Shown here: piece after piece, positions 1 through 10,460 of the stretch | Numbering within the stretch: position 1 is the stretch's first letter | Layout of the letters: every line of letters begins with the position of its first letter | Source of the DNA: Glandiceps talaboti | Lineage: Eukaryota; Hemichordata; Enteropneusta; Spengelidae | Assembly: GCF_964340395.1 (NCBI RefSeq) | Contig: NC_135549.1 | Location: 24,304,342 to 24,368,341, forward strand | DNA length: 64,000 bases | Direction of reading: 5' to 3' | Made by a program: the position numbers and the translations under genes | The notes under the pieces: model-generated | What the model was told of the DNA's origin: nothing | The model's database searches: none | The model's input: only the letters and a program-made list of their open reading frames with translations

Positions 1-1114
1 GAATTTGAAGACAAGTAAAACAATTACACCTCAACGATTCACAAATTGTTCAACTGATTTAAAAGCTGCACTAGCTGTAACGGAAATCATTTTTTTCGAT
101 CAGACAACCAGCAATATATTTACTGAAAACTGTTAAAACATCAATAATTAGATATTTGCTCATGTTAATTTGAGGTCAGTTTTATCCAAAAGTGGTGCAG
201 TAATGTGTTGAAATCACAGCAGCACTGAGGGCGCTGTGAATTTAGGTTGCCATTCCAAAAATCAATTTGATTGGATTCATAGTACAACTACAGAAATAAA
301 TTTCCCCTCAAATGATTCAATAGAGTTCAGGGTTGTATGATATTATGAGTAAGTCATTATATGTGACAAAAACAATTTTCTAAAATGAGCAAATTGCAGG
401 TACAGACCTGCCCTATATAGAGAGGATTATGGCTAATGCAGATGCGGGAAATTCAAATTGCTGTACAGAGCACTAGCTTCTGGGTCTTGTTTTCATCATT
501 TTTTCTGTTCTCCGAGAAATGCACAGGTCATGAATCATGTACAATTGTTTGTGAATGTCATAGGATGGTAACTTGATTGATACACAAATTAGTTGAAAAT
601 CAATCTATTTGTTTCATAGAATGTAAAAACCTTTCAAAATGAGACAAATTCTCCTGCAAACAGCTCTTTAGATTGTGTGTCACTCAGGATTATTCAAATA
701 TGCGACATTTGCATGTGTGAACAACCCAGCTAGGGAATGTTTATATTTTGGTGATTACTAGTACTTGTCAGTGAGTCACCACAAGTTCTCCACCCCCAAA
801 ACATAGTCAGTCATATGCAAAATAGGGTGCCAGGCACAGGCAGTCGTGCATAAAGACTGTAATCCCATAAGATCTCTTTAAAAAATGTACAACTCTCTCC
901 TAAAAATATATGTGTAGTAAAACTTGCACATTTGAACCATAGAAACTTATACATGTACATGACTTCTTCTCAATACCAAGAAACCACTCAGTTTGGAATG
1001 GAAATGGTTGGACCTTCATGTTTTAAATTGAGTCTCTGGTATCTCAGACCAGTCCAAAAATTAATTCACTGATGTTGCTGAGAACCATTCATCTCAAGTC
1101 TTATGAGAAAATAC
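1..1114. other. Left-edge stretch, probably intron of the MIC19-like gene
   Basis: No exon could be recognised here on either strand. Because the MIC19-like gene to the right is transcribed leftwards and its second exon ends near 1115-1123 in a splice donor, this stretch is most simply its second intron, with the remaining exons beyond the window. It is AT-rich and without clear repeats. Confidence 0.4.
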
Positions 1115-1902
1115 CTACCTACTGGTTCTGGTTCACCCATCATACGCCGTACAACAGATTCAGATATCTGAAAATAAGCACACATAATTGTTTCAATAAC
1201 CTCCCAGGTAGGAAACAGAACAGTGTAATGAAATTTGTAAACCCTAAAACATGTATTATGTTATTGTTACTAAATCTATCGACCCCATATACATCTATAA
1301 ATGAGGGATGTCACATGCATGTGTGTGTGTGTGGTGGTGGTGGTGGTGGTGGGGGGGGGGGGGGTCTTCAGTCACAGAGTGAGAAACAAAATTATTTTGT
1401 TTGTTTGTACACGTTTATTTACGATTAGGTGGTGTTTGTTTTGCTTGTTTTTATTTAGATAACGACACTCGTAGACCTAACGAAAAGACTAGACGTAAGA
1501 TAACCCCATGGGCCATGCAGTACGTGAGGGCGTACACACTGACAGACAAGTAGGGATGTTGTACAACTCAGTGTGTACCGGTTTATCATGTACACTCATT
1601 GTTGGGATCTACACGAGTCTTTGATGATCATCTTCATTCTGTATCTATGGAATTTTGCTGTCTAGACTCACTATTACCATGGAAGAAAAAATGACCTTTA
1701 AAATTTGACGTTAATCTAAACCGTAGTTTCAGAGTCACAAAACGTACGTGAATTAGCCGCTTGCTGTAGCTTGACAGTGTAAGTAACCGTAGGGAAAAAT
1801 CCTCAAAAGTTTGATTATAAAACACGTACTCACCTTTACCGTTCCCTTTTCTTGATCCATCTCCACAGTTACAGTTTTCGGTGCACTTCCAGATGCCCCC
1901 AT
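1115..1902 (-). CDS. MICOS complex subunit MIC19/MIC25-like (CHCHD3/CHCHD6 family), first two coding exons, partial
   Basis: Exon 1 is 1902-1834 on the minus strand: 23 codons starting MGASGSAPKTVTVEMD and ending before a GTGAGT donor, phase 0. Exon 2 starts at 1167 after a CAG acceptor and reads ISESVVRRMMGEPEP; three overlapping donors (exon end 1123, 1119 or 1115) cannot be separated. Together they match the N-terminus of the MIC19/MIC25 family: MG, a V-T/S-V/F-E stretch, then I/L-S-E-x-V-x-R-M. Gly2 with Ser at position 6 fits an N-myristoylation signal, known for mammalian MIC19. Family members sit on the inner mitochondrial membrane facing the intermembrane space and help build cristae junctions through the MICOS complex. 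The coiled coil and C-terminal CHCH domain would lie left of the window, so MIC19 cannot be told from MIC25. Start chosen at the only ATG with this motif. An ORF in another frame across 1634-1825 is intronic. Confidence 0.75.
1320..1364. repeat. GT/GGT microsatellite running into poly-G
   Basis: A (GT)n stretch passes into (GGT)n and then an unbroken G run, inside the first intron of the MIC19-like gene. Poly-G/C runs of 10-19 bases recur throughout the window (2111, 2595, 2717, 15207, 24220, 24285, 25756, 28343, 29312, 44437) and mostly sit at or near repeat edges. Confidence 0.85.
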
Positions 1903-2131
1903 TGTGGCAAATTATCTGATCAGAACTCAGTGCTTAGGGCCAAGGTGATTTTCCGTCTGAAGAACACGTACATGCACGACCTATGACCTCATGTGACTGT
2001 TGGTTGTTTCTTTTCTCACAAATCAATCTAGCATGAATAGGCTGTGCTGTGTATATGTGTAAACACCGATACTTATTACAAACTCGCAATCAGATGTGTG
2101 TGTGGGCGTTGGGGGGGGGGGGGGACTCGTG

Positions 2132-2355
2132 CACAGGGGCGTGTAATATTTCATAGATTGTTGTTTTCTTATTGCTTAGAATGCCGTTTTCTTAGGAAAA
2201 TATCGTACGAATCTTGCTGCTACAAATGTATCGATCTCTATACTACTAAGAAATATCTCCCTTTACATGTAGGAATATATATTAATCAAAAGGTTGTTAT
2301 ATTTAGTCTGTAGACCTGGAAAACAACAATCTATGAAATATTACACGCCCCTGTG
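2132..2355. mobile_element. hAT-like MITE, 224 bp, with 8-bp target duplication
   Basis: The left end begins CACAGGGGCGTGTAATATTT and the right end is its reverse complement; the terminal inverted repeats are about 37 bp each (2132-2168 and 2319-2355). The 8-bp sequence GACTCGTG flanks the element on both sides (2124-2131 and 2356-2363). An 8-bp duplication and a CA-G-GGG terminus fit the hAT superfamily. The interior has no transposase and the ORF crossing it is incidental, so this is non-autonomous. It inserted just after a poly-G tract upstream of the MIC19-like gene. Confidence 0.85.
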
Positions 2356-3010
2356 GACTCGTGTGGGTAATGGGTATATATACCCTTGTGGACACAAATT
2401 ACCACCACAAACTCAAAAATTCAAGAACTAAGGGTCAAGAGCCTACATTTTACCCAGAAACAGAGGTCAAATCGTCTGATCTGAGCTGGTCATGAGTTTT
2501 GAACACTTTTGCTATGATACACTTTTACGTGCATGCTTCAGTCACCACTAGTTCAAGGGCGGCATACATACGTATACCCAATAGGCGGGAGTACCCCCCC
2601 CCCCCCCAGTTCAAACCTTTAGAAATATCAAGACTCAAAGGTTAAGTCTACACGAGTCGAAAAACGGGGGTCAAAACCGCGGTAGATACGTATATATACC
2701 TTTTTATGGCAGTAACCCCCCCCCCCCCCCCGTTCACTGAGATCACTCGGACTGTTATTTTATTTTATTTTATTTATTTATTTATTTATTTATTTATTCA
2801 TTCACGTGTTTGTTTGTTTTTGTAAACAAAAGTATCAGATTAGTCGCTTATAAATGTTGTTATATTTAAATTTCTTTGATATAATATCCATCATATATAA
2901 GCTTATGTCTCATACATTATATGAATGCAAAATAATTCATCATTATTATTATAATCATAAAACAATACATAAATGCCAAGCTAATTCCCAAATCAAATTC
3001 CTAATCAAAC

Positions 3011-3227
3011 AAAATATGCATGGGCAGTAAATGAAATGTCATTCTAAAACTCATGTATAACTATTTATATATTGAAATGATATCCTATGTTTCTAGATGC
3101 ACTATCTACATGTACACAATATAAAAACATAGTAAATTATTTCAATAGTATCCAGGCTCGTATATGCATGAATATAGATAGTAATCCATGAGTTTAAAAT
3201 TATATTTCATTTACCCATGCACATTTT
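3011..3227. mobile_element. Palindromic MITE-like element, ~217 bp
   Basis: The two ends are imperfect inverted copies of about 37 bp: the left reads ATGCATGGGCAGTAAATGAA and the right ends TTTCATTTACCCATGCA. The centre is AT-rich and has no ORF. No clear target-site duplication was found, so the superfamily is unknown. A TTTG microsatellite starts at its right edge. Confidence 0.6.
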
Positions 3228-3279
3228 TGTTTGTTTGTTTGTTTGTTTGTTTGTTTGTTTGTTTGTTTGTTTGTTTGTA
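3224..3279. repeat. (TTTG)n microsatellite
   Basis: About fourteen uninterrupted TTTG units abut the right end of the palindromic element at 3011-3227. Confidence 0.95.
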
Positions 3280-3969
3280 ACATGAGTCCCGGTCTCCCTG
3301 TGATTCGACAATGCATGACACCCATTTGAAAAATACTTAGTTACATCCATGTTTAAAGCCATCCCAGGTCAACTGAACTAATACAAATGCCACACTCAAA
3401 CAAATAAATTTATATATAGAATGAAGTTTTATTTATATATTGTTCACAACAATTAATCTACATGTATGGTCATGTTAACAAGAAATGTATGCATATATAT
3501 CAGAGTGTGTTTGTAAATGCCTAACTATATCACATCAAGCAGTGTATACAAATCTGTAAATATTCCTAAGCATGGGAACTTTATTGCAGTGAATCTAAAT
3601 GCATATAATTCCAAATATTAGATTAAATCTAATTAAAAATAAAATAGTATATTCTATACACAAACTCTACAAAATAATTATGTTACCACCAATCTAGCTG
3701 AAAAAAAATTGTCATCAATGCAGGCTTTAAAAGCATGATACATTATGGTTAAGATATTTAATGTGACAATTCATAAAAAAAAAATATACACCTGATAATC
3801 TATGATAGACAGAGGAGTCAACAAATATAACAATTGTTACATATTGATAATTTTGGGATATTTTATTTACTATTTAAAAAAAACCCTAATGTGCTAATAA
3901 TTACCTATGAAGGAGCTGCAAGGTTATTGTTTAAACCTAACTTTGCAAACTTTGACAGGTATGTTCATA

Positions 3970-3971
<2 letters not shown>

Positions 3972-4035
<64 letters not shown>
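3972..4035. repeat. (TG)n microsatellite
   Basis: About 32 uninterrupted TG units. The translated ORF through it is a low-complexity artefact. Confidence 0.97.
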
Positions 4036-4039
<4 letters not shown>

Positions 4040-4194
4040 AACTCATTTTCACTAACATTGATTTAACCAGATGAAGTTGTGCTAGTTACATTGAAAAATA
4101 GTGCTAGTAGACATGTACTTTGGGATTGATAGTAAGACTGACTTCAGAACTGTAAATCTCTAAATACAACCAGTCATTTCTATATTTCTATTCA

Positions 4195-4272
<78 letters not shown>
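4195..4272. repeat. (ATCT)n microsatellite
   Basis: About nineteen uninterrupted ATCT units. Confidence 0.97.
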
Positions 4273-4382
4273 GTTATTTTCCATTATATTCGTATCATCT
4301 TATAATATATATATATATATATATATAATTCGCTCTACTACCCGTATTGAGCACTTTTATGTGGTTTTATCTACATCCAGTC

Positions 4383-4385
<3 letters not shown>

Positions 4386-4471
<86 letters not shown>
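4386..4471. repeat. (AT)n microsatellite
   Basis: About 43 uninterrupted AT units; a shorter AT run lies at 4305-4327. The ORFs on both strands are repeat artefacts. Confidence 0.97.
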
Positions 4472-4474
<3 letters not shown>

Positions 4475-4986
4475 TTGGTAGTACTGGAACTCTTTCTTGG
4501 TTGTAACTCGGAGTTTCACGCATTGCGCGATCATCTTATTATTTGACAAATGATTGACAAATATAGAAATAAAAAAATGTATCATAAAATTAATATAACT
4601 TGTATAATAAAGAAAATATTATATAAGATAAAATCTCTTAGCAGTTTTTGAGTTTAAGTCATACACACATACACTCACATACACAGACAGACAGACATAC
4701 AGACAGACAGACAGACAGACAGACATAGACTTACAGACACTGCACCATGCTTATAGCACTTCTGAACTTCATTAGTTCAGTTGCGGTTAAAATGAATTAT
4801 AAAAACCATGTATGGTTAACTTTTGTTAATGTGTACCTGAGTGACAGATATTATTAGTTTAAAAGTATCATCAAGTCTTCTTCGTAAAAATTCAGAAATA
4901 TAAAATTTAATCGTATTAATATCTCAGCTGCACCAGAAGAGGTCATATTCAGGTATCATCTTCACATACAGTAATCTTCTTTCCTT

Positions 4987-7168
4987 CTACCAATGTTTTG
5001 TACTCCAGACAGCATCATCTTTCTGAGTAAATTTGATATCTGCATTGCCGTAATTCATAGCACCAAGTCTGGATACTGACTCTAGCGATTCTGGTACGAT
5101 TTTACCATTCTTCCAACAATTTTTGGATATATATACTGTAAGCAGCTGGAAGGATAATGGTTTATAATGTTATTGACTGCTTGGTAACAATTTGCTATAT
5201 GAAAGTACATGGTTTATATGCTAATGAATCATACTCAACTTATTATAATGGAATACTAAAATTAATTTCATGAAATTATATGTAACTATCATATATTACA
5301 TCATGTACACGGAAATGAAAATTAATCATACATTGATCTACTTAATATTGTACATTAATCTAGTTAAGATTATAAAAAAATAAATAAATACAATTTGACA
5401 ATGTAGAATTTCAACTATATTATGGACAAAGTACTTACCTTTCCTACAACAATAGTTGAGCCACCATACTTTGGTTCACCAATATCCATGGTAGAATGGA
5501 GTGAACATTCCAGGGAAAGAGGTGACTCTTGCACTAATGGAGCGATTCCATGTTCAGTAGGAATTGCAGTCAATTCAACTTCATCAAATTCATCTATTTC
5601 TGGTGGATACTCCTGGGCAGCTGTGATGACAATTAATAGCAATACATTTACAGGCATTCGTAAGAGTTGAACATTTGCCAAAATGAACATGATTGACAGT
5701 GTGTAAGCATGCACGGTAACAGAATTACACACACACACACACACACAGAGCTATAATACCTTATATGTATGTGTTTAATTTGAATGTATGTGCTTTTCCT
5801 CACACACTTAGTGAGTCCCAGATCCAAAGCATTTTTTGTAACTCTATTTTAGACATATTGCATGATGCAGGATTAGTAAAAATGACCTTGCTTAGTCCCC
5901 TGAGCTTAAATGCCCTATAGGTAAATATTAAATTCAGCCTCGTCTTCAAATACCCCCAGCCCCACCCCAACCTGCCTATATTTATAGGTGTCAATAATGA
6001 TTGTAGGTAAACAAATATTTGGACACACCAGATCATTTAAACTCAATACTGTTATATCCAGTAAATCTTTTTTTTTTGTATTACGCACAAAAACAGATAT
6101 CAGTTACTTAACGAGTGAATTGTGTGTGAATGTAAGGTTTACCTTGATAACCTTTGTCAAATACGGAAGAAGCACAGTGATTGACAACAAAGTGTTTCGT
6201 CTCCAGGATATTCACTAAGGTGTCCTTCATAGAGTCATCTCTTTTCCTACAGGAAAGTATTATTAGAACAACTGGATAGTATCAACACAACACAACACAG
6301 TTTCAAAACATTCTGACTGGCTTGATAGCCATATGGGCTCATATTTATGTATAACTCAAGCAAATCTAATTGTATGTATTCAAACAGGGTATGATTATGT
6401 TATTCCTATTTCATTGAACAGGTAATATCCGTCACATAAATGTGGTTTTTTTTTTCAATTTCTCATCTGCAACTCATAGCAACAAGTTATTTGCATTGTA
6501 TTTTCCATGGCTGAATGTAGAATAATATTGGTGATTAACGTATACATGTCACTGTTGTGACAATTATGAACTAATTTTCTAGCACGGGTTCGAATATTTC
6601 CACCAATGATTTGCCACTATGTAATAACCATGTACCAGAAGACATAGTCAACTGAAATATAAACATCCTAAAAATACATACATCAAATTAATAAGATTTA
6701 ATTGATGCAGTTTCATAAATTGAAATAAGTTTGGATGAAACTAGATTACTCCCTGATGTGCAATTAATCTCATAGCTAATGTACTCCTTGTGAAATTACT
6801 TCATGTTTGAACCACAGTGTGTTGTATATTTGTAGAGATATAGAAGAAACAGACTATCTTTACCTTGTTATTGAAAATGCCAGTGTTGGAGGCTCACTTG
6901 TAACAGGCATGAAGAAGCTGAACATTGCCAGATTTTTTACTTTGCCGTCTGTGGAGCAAGTACTAACAAAAGCAATTGGACGGGGTGTTATGGCAGCACA
7001 CAGGATATCATACACTGAAACTTTCTGCATCTGTCTCACGTCCATCTTCAGCTTCTCATGACTGTTACATGACGTCAACCCACTACTTGGATTGATTATC
7101 TGCTGTTGTGCTGGCGCCTGCTGGCTGCCTTTATACTCATCATTTGAGAAATTAACAACTGATACCAT
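4987..7168 (-). CDS. Flavin-reductase-like / FMN-binding split-barrel domain protein, four exons
   Basis: Minus-strand exons 7168-6864, 6246-6143, 5620-5439 and 5145-4987 join in frame at GT-AG borders to 750 nt (249 aa) ending in TAG at 4987-4989. Residues about 45-235 follow the bacterial flavin-reductase-like family in order: ITPRPIAFVSTCSTDG, then NLAMFSFFMPV and PPTLAFS in exon 1; KDTLVNILETKHFVVN in exon 2; YPPEIDEFDEVELTAIP and ESPLSLECSL in exon 3; VPESLESVSRLGAMNYG in exon 4. Relatives bind FMN as dimers and reduce flavin or use bound flavin in redox reactions; the substrate here is unknown. The ~45-residue N-terminal extension is Q/S/N-rich and unlike the family. The first Met may not be the true start: the frame stays open upstream to a possible acceptor near 7190 (CTACTTATAG), so a 5' exon may exist. 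Confidence 0.85.
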
Positions 7169-7295
7169 ATTCCAAATATTAGCAGTTGTCCTATAAGTAG
7201 AAAGGCTGAAGGTTAAAACAACGTGTGTAATGTTCGTACAATTAATATTGGAAGTAAGGGAGACTTCAGTATTTACAAGGGATGAGGGCCTGGCC

Positions 7296-7745
7296 GGGGG
7301 GTCACTTTTTACAAATCGGCTCTCAGGGGAGGGCCATATTTTATAGGAAATGGGATTAGGGGAGGGTCAGATTTTACTTTGAATCATTGTATTGCCTAAC
7401 ATTGCGTTATTTTGGATTGTTATGTCATCCCATCGCTGTCATTGGGGTTAGGGTTAGGGTTTGGATTAGGTACCGTGATATCAGCCTATGTCAAATTGCT
7501 GCAGCATGCATACTTATAATCTAGTTCCTGATGACCTTGTTCCAGCAGGGAATGAAGGCCTCACCATTGTTTCTGGGACCCATGTCCTTTTTACGGCACT
7601 TAAACATTTGTTTTGAATAGGTGGCCATGGAGGGTCATGTTATAGAGAGAAAGAAAGTTGAAGGAGGGCCACTTTTTAGCTTGACGGAGTTGGGGAGGGT
7701 CCCATTTTACATAACTTTCCGAGCCTAATTTCCCCGACCCTCCCC
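7296..7745. repeat. G-rich dispersed repeat, copy 1
   Basis: A ~450-bp stretch with scattered GGGGAGGGTCA-type phrases. It resembles 14757-15235 in the same orientation: both open with a poly-G plus T-rich phrase, then CTCAGG-GAGGGCCATA, and both carry an AGAGAAAGAAA-like phrase before GAGGGCCACTTTTTA or GAGGGTCACTTTTTA. No ORF or terminal inverted repeat was found. Probably an old interspersed repeat of unknown class. Confidence 0.55.
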
Positions 7746-8039
7746 CTTTGTAATTTATGAAGACCCCCTAACATATGTTGTTAAAACAGTCGCTGAAATA
7801 GAAGTTAAAATAGAAGTTTCGGCATTTGAAACATGCATACTCGCAAGGTAGTAGCATGGAAATCCCGAATCGAACTGTATTCAATTGTCGCTGTGTTGTT
7901 TTGAACATGTGCACTCTCCTCATCGAGCTCGAGGTGAATCTCAAATACATGAGATTGAATCGGTTTTTACCTTCCGTAAGGGAAGGTTATAATTTAGGGA
8001 TAAAAAGTATGTGTGTGTTTTGGTAAACATACCACTAAT

Positions 8040-8690
8040 ATTAAAGATACAGTTGCATAATGAATGGTTTTCTGTAGTTAGACGAGTCTATATCTTAAGA
8101 CTGCGAGCTTCAAATTCAACGTAATTGGTACATACATTAATATTGATAATAACAAAGTTTGATAGTATATAGCTTGCATGCATTTGCATAATTAATGATT
8201 TTCAGTAATCAGGCTATATCTTAAGAATGCACACTTCAAACTGAATATAATTTGGTACATACTTCAAACAAAACAAAGGGCACATACCCTGAAAAACTTG
8301 TTGATGTAGCTTTAAGTTTTGAATAGTCATTGCTTAAGTAATGATTTTCAGTAATTAGGCAGAGTGCGACCGTCAAATTATATATGATTTGGTACATACA
8401 TTCATGATACCAGGGTGCCCTTGTCCAATAAAGTTTAGTTAGTCATTTGCATAATTAATGAGTACTAGTTTCGAGTGCACGCTACGAACGCAACATAATT
8501 TGGTACATACATTAATGATAACAAATTCAATTTGCCATATAAAGTTTGATAATGTGGCTTTTAGTTTTAATTACTCATTTGCATAAGTAATTATGATTTT
8601 TGGTAATTAGGCTATAACATCAAAACACATACTTCAAATTTAATATAATTTAACTCGTGCATACTTCAAGCATAACAAATCACATACGTT
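8040..8690. repeat. Degenerate tandem repeat, ~5 units of ~115-145 bp
   Basis: Five diverged units each carry, in order, a TTGCATAA-TAATGATTTT-like phrase, a TAATTAGGC/CTATATC-like phrase, an ACTTCAAA phrase and AATTTGGTACATAC. The phrase starts fall near 8050, 8185, 8328, 8445 and 8578. No protein is encoded. Several units contain ATTTGCAT, the POU octamer, beside TAATTA. Confidence 0.75.
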
Positions 8691-9284
8691 CTGTTCATTC
8701 TCCCAAACCAGAACTGTTTTTTCTTCCGCCTTACTACGAAATAACAAACCATCTGGACGGCACGTTTCGACGGTGCCGTAAAAGAGACCGTCGTTTGGAC
8801 GATGGTTCTGTTACATCCAATAATTATTGAGTGTATGGGCGAAAATCTAAAGACTTTGCCCACGGCAGCACGAGAGATTAACGGTATCGATTATATTCTG
8901 ATGATCGATCTGTCAAAACCAAAATGTGAAATAAGAGTTGAGCCAGTATTTTAAGGTGCTGTAGCAATATATTGCCTGACTTTATCTTAGTGACATTTCT
9001 TATTCTGACATTAAGAAGTTTGGACAGCCGTACGTACATTTGTTGTTAGTATTTATCACTATTATTATTATTCATACATTTGATCCATCAGCAATATTTA
9101 CTTTTTGGGTAGCATAGCAGTAAAATTTATTTATTTTTAGAGGAAAATATGTTCATTGTAAACGGGTATTTGTGAAACGTGCGTTCGTTCTAAACGTCAT
9201 TATTTACATAGGAAACAATAGCAAGGGAACGGTACCTTTGAATTGTGTTCGTTTATGGCGCTTCATTGGGGCCTTTATTATGTA

Positions 9285-9548
9285 CATCTTATTTGACTCG
9301 CCTCGACAACTTATTTGGCAACTCGACATCTTATTTGATTCGTCTCGACAACTTATTTGGCAACTCGACATCTTATTTGATTCGTCTCGACAACTTATTT
9401 GGCAACTCGACATCTTATTTGATTCGTCTCGATAACTTATTTGACTCGCCTCAACAATTTATTCGGCTCCTCGATACCTTATTTGCCTCAACAACTTCTT
9501 TGGCTCCTCGATAACTTATTTGACTCGCCTCGACAACTTATTTGAGTC
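9285..9548. repeat. Minisatellite of ~42-bp units, plus orientation
   Basis: Units contain CTTATTTGATTCGTCTCGAC and CTTATTTGGCAACTCGACAT in alternation, then shorter variants towards 9548. The leading flank (GCGCTTCATTGGGGCCTTTA, 9257-9276) and the units recur in inverse orientation at 16903-17145, so the two arrays form an inverted pair about 7.5 kb apart. The ORFs through it are artefacts of the repeat. Confidence 0.85.
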
Positions 9549-9774
9549 GTCATCTGCATATTCGCCATGTGTACATCTCATTCAAGTACTCTATCGCACG
9601 TTCTGCTGGTAGACCTAATTTGAACACCCCAAGTCACTGGAAATGTTTACCATGCCAAATAAGTTATCGAGCATCAGAAAAAGGAGTCGAGTCAAATGTG
9701 ACATGTATTATTCTTAGAATACTTTTCAGTAGGCTAGAGGTACCGTTGTATCATGACCCGGAAATACATCAGAC

Positions 9775-10460
9775 GGTATGCATACGGTGACGGATCAACT
9801 CGTCCCAATTTCAACTCGTCCCATTTCAACTCGTCCCACTCAACTCGTCCAATTTTCAACTCGCCCCAATTTCAACTCGCCCCATTTTCAACTCGCCCCA
9901 ACTCTTAACAATATAATTTACCTGTGCATATATGAAATCGAAGCTAGTAGTACTAAGTTTGGAGGGTATGTGGTATCTCGTATTCCACTAATGAAGTACC
10001 ACTTGCGCTGTAAACACATACTACAATATTTAGTTTGCGTTAAAGTAACTAGGGAGAGGATCGAGACACGTCTCCAAAACCCGTTTTATTTGGTTGTAAA
10101 CATTACGTCCTAAAAGTGTGAAATGTGATATTCCATGACTGAGGAAAGTTGTTGTGCTAGTATAAGTTCTAGATCTACCAAACACTTAGCCAAAACCCAC
10201 ACCACTTTCTGCTACGAAATGTTACATTTGCTACGCTTCAACTGGCTACGTAGGTAAAATCATGTAAATTTTTCGGTTCCCGTACTTCGAGTCCATGTAT
10301 CGTTTAGATTTATAAACGTTTCCTAGTGTTGTTGGGGCGAGTTGAAAATGGGACGAGTTAAAAATGGGGCGAGTTGAAAATGGGGCGAGTTGAAATTGGG
10401 GCGAGTTGAAATGGGACGAGTTGAAAATGGGACGAAGTGAATCGCAATCGTATGCATACC
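9775..10460. mobile_element. Foldback-type element, 686 bp, arms of ~15-bp tandem units
   Basis: Both ends carry GGTATGCATACG or its reverse complement (9775-9786 and 10449-10460). Inside each end is an array of six or seven copies of a 14-16 bp unit, CAACTCGTCCCAATTT or the CGCCCC variant, plus orientation at 9795-9903 and inverted at 10332-10437. About 430 bp of unique sequence lies between. Modular terminal inverted repeats made of short tandem units are the hallmark of foldback transposons such as Drosophila FB and the sea-urchin TU family. No exact target duplication was found. No transposase is present. Confidence 0.75.

Larger units (their letters stand above)
2364..4986. other. Intergenic, repeat-rich AT region
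   Basis: No gene seen. The stretch holds two poly-C runs (about 2595 and 2717) in similar contexts, a TTTA run (2756-2800), a palindromic element (3011-3227), TTTG, TG, ATCT and AT microsatellites, and an ACAG run (about 4681-4724). It separates the MIC19-like gene from the 3' end of the flavin-reductase-like gene, both on the minus strand. Confidence 0.7.

Noticed and set aside
5422-5670. Plus-strand ORF overlapping flavin-reductase exon 3
   Set aside because: Shadow of the minus-strand exon, which has conserved motifs and correct splice borders.
7444-7462. GGGTTAGGGTTAGGGTTTGG resembles telomere repeat
   Set aside because: Only about two and a half TTAGGG-like units; too short for an interstitial telomere claim.
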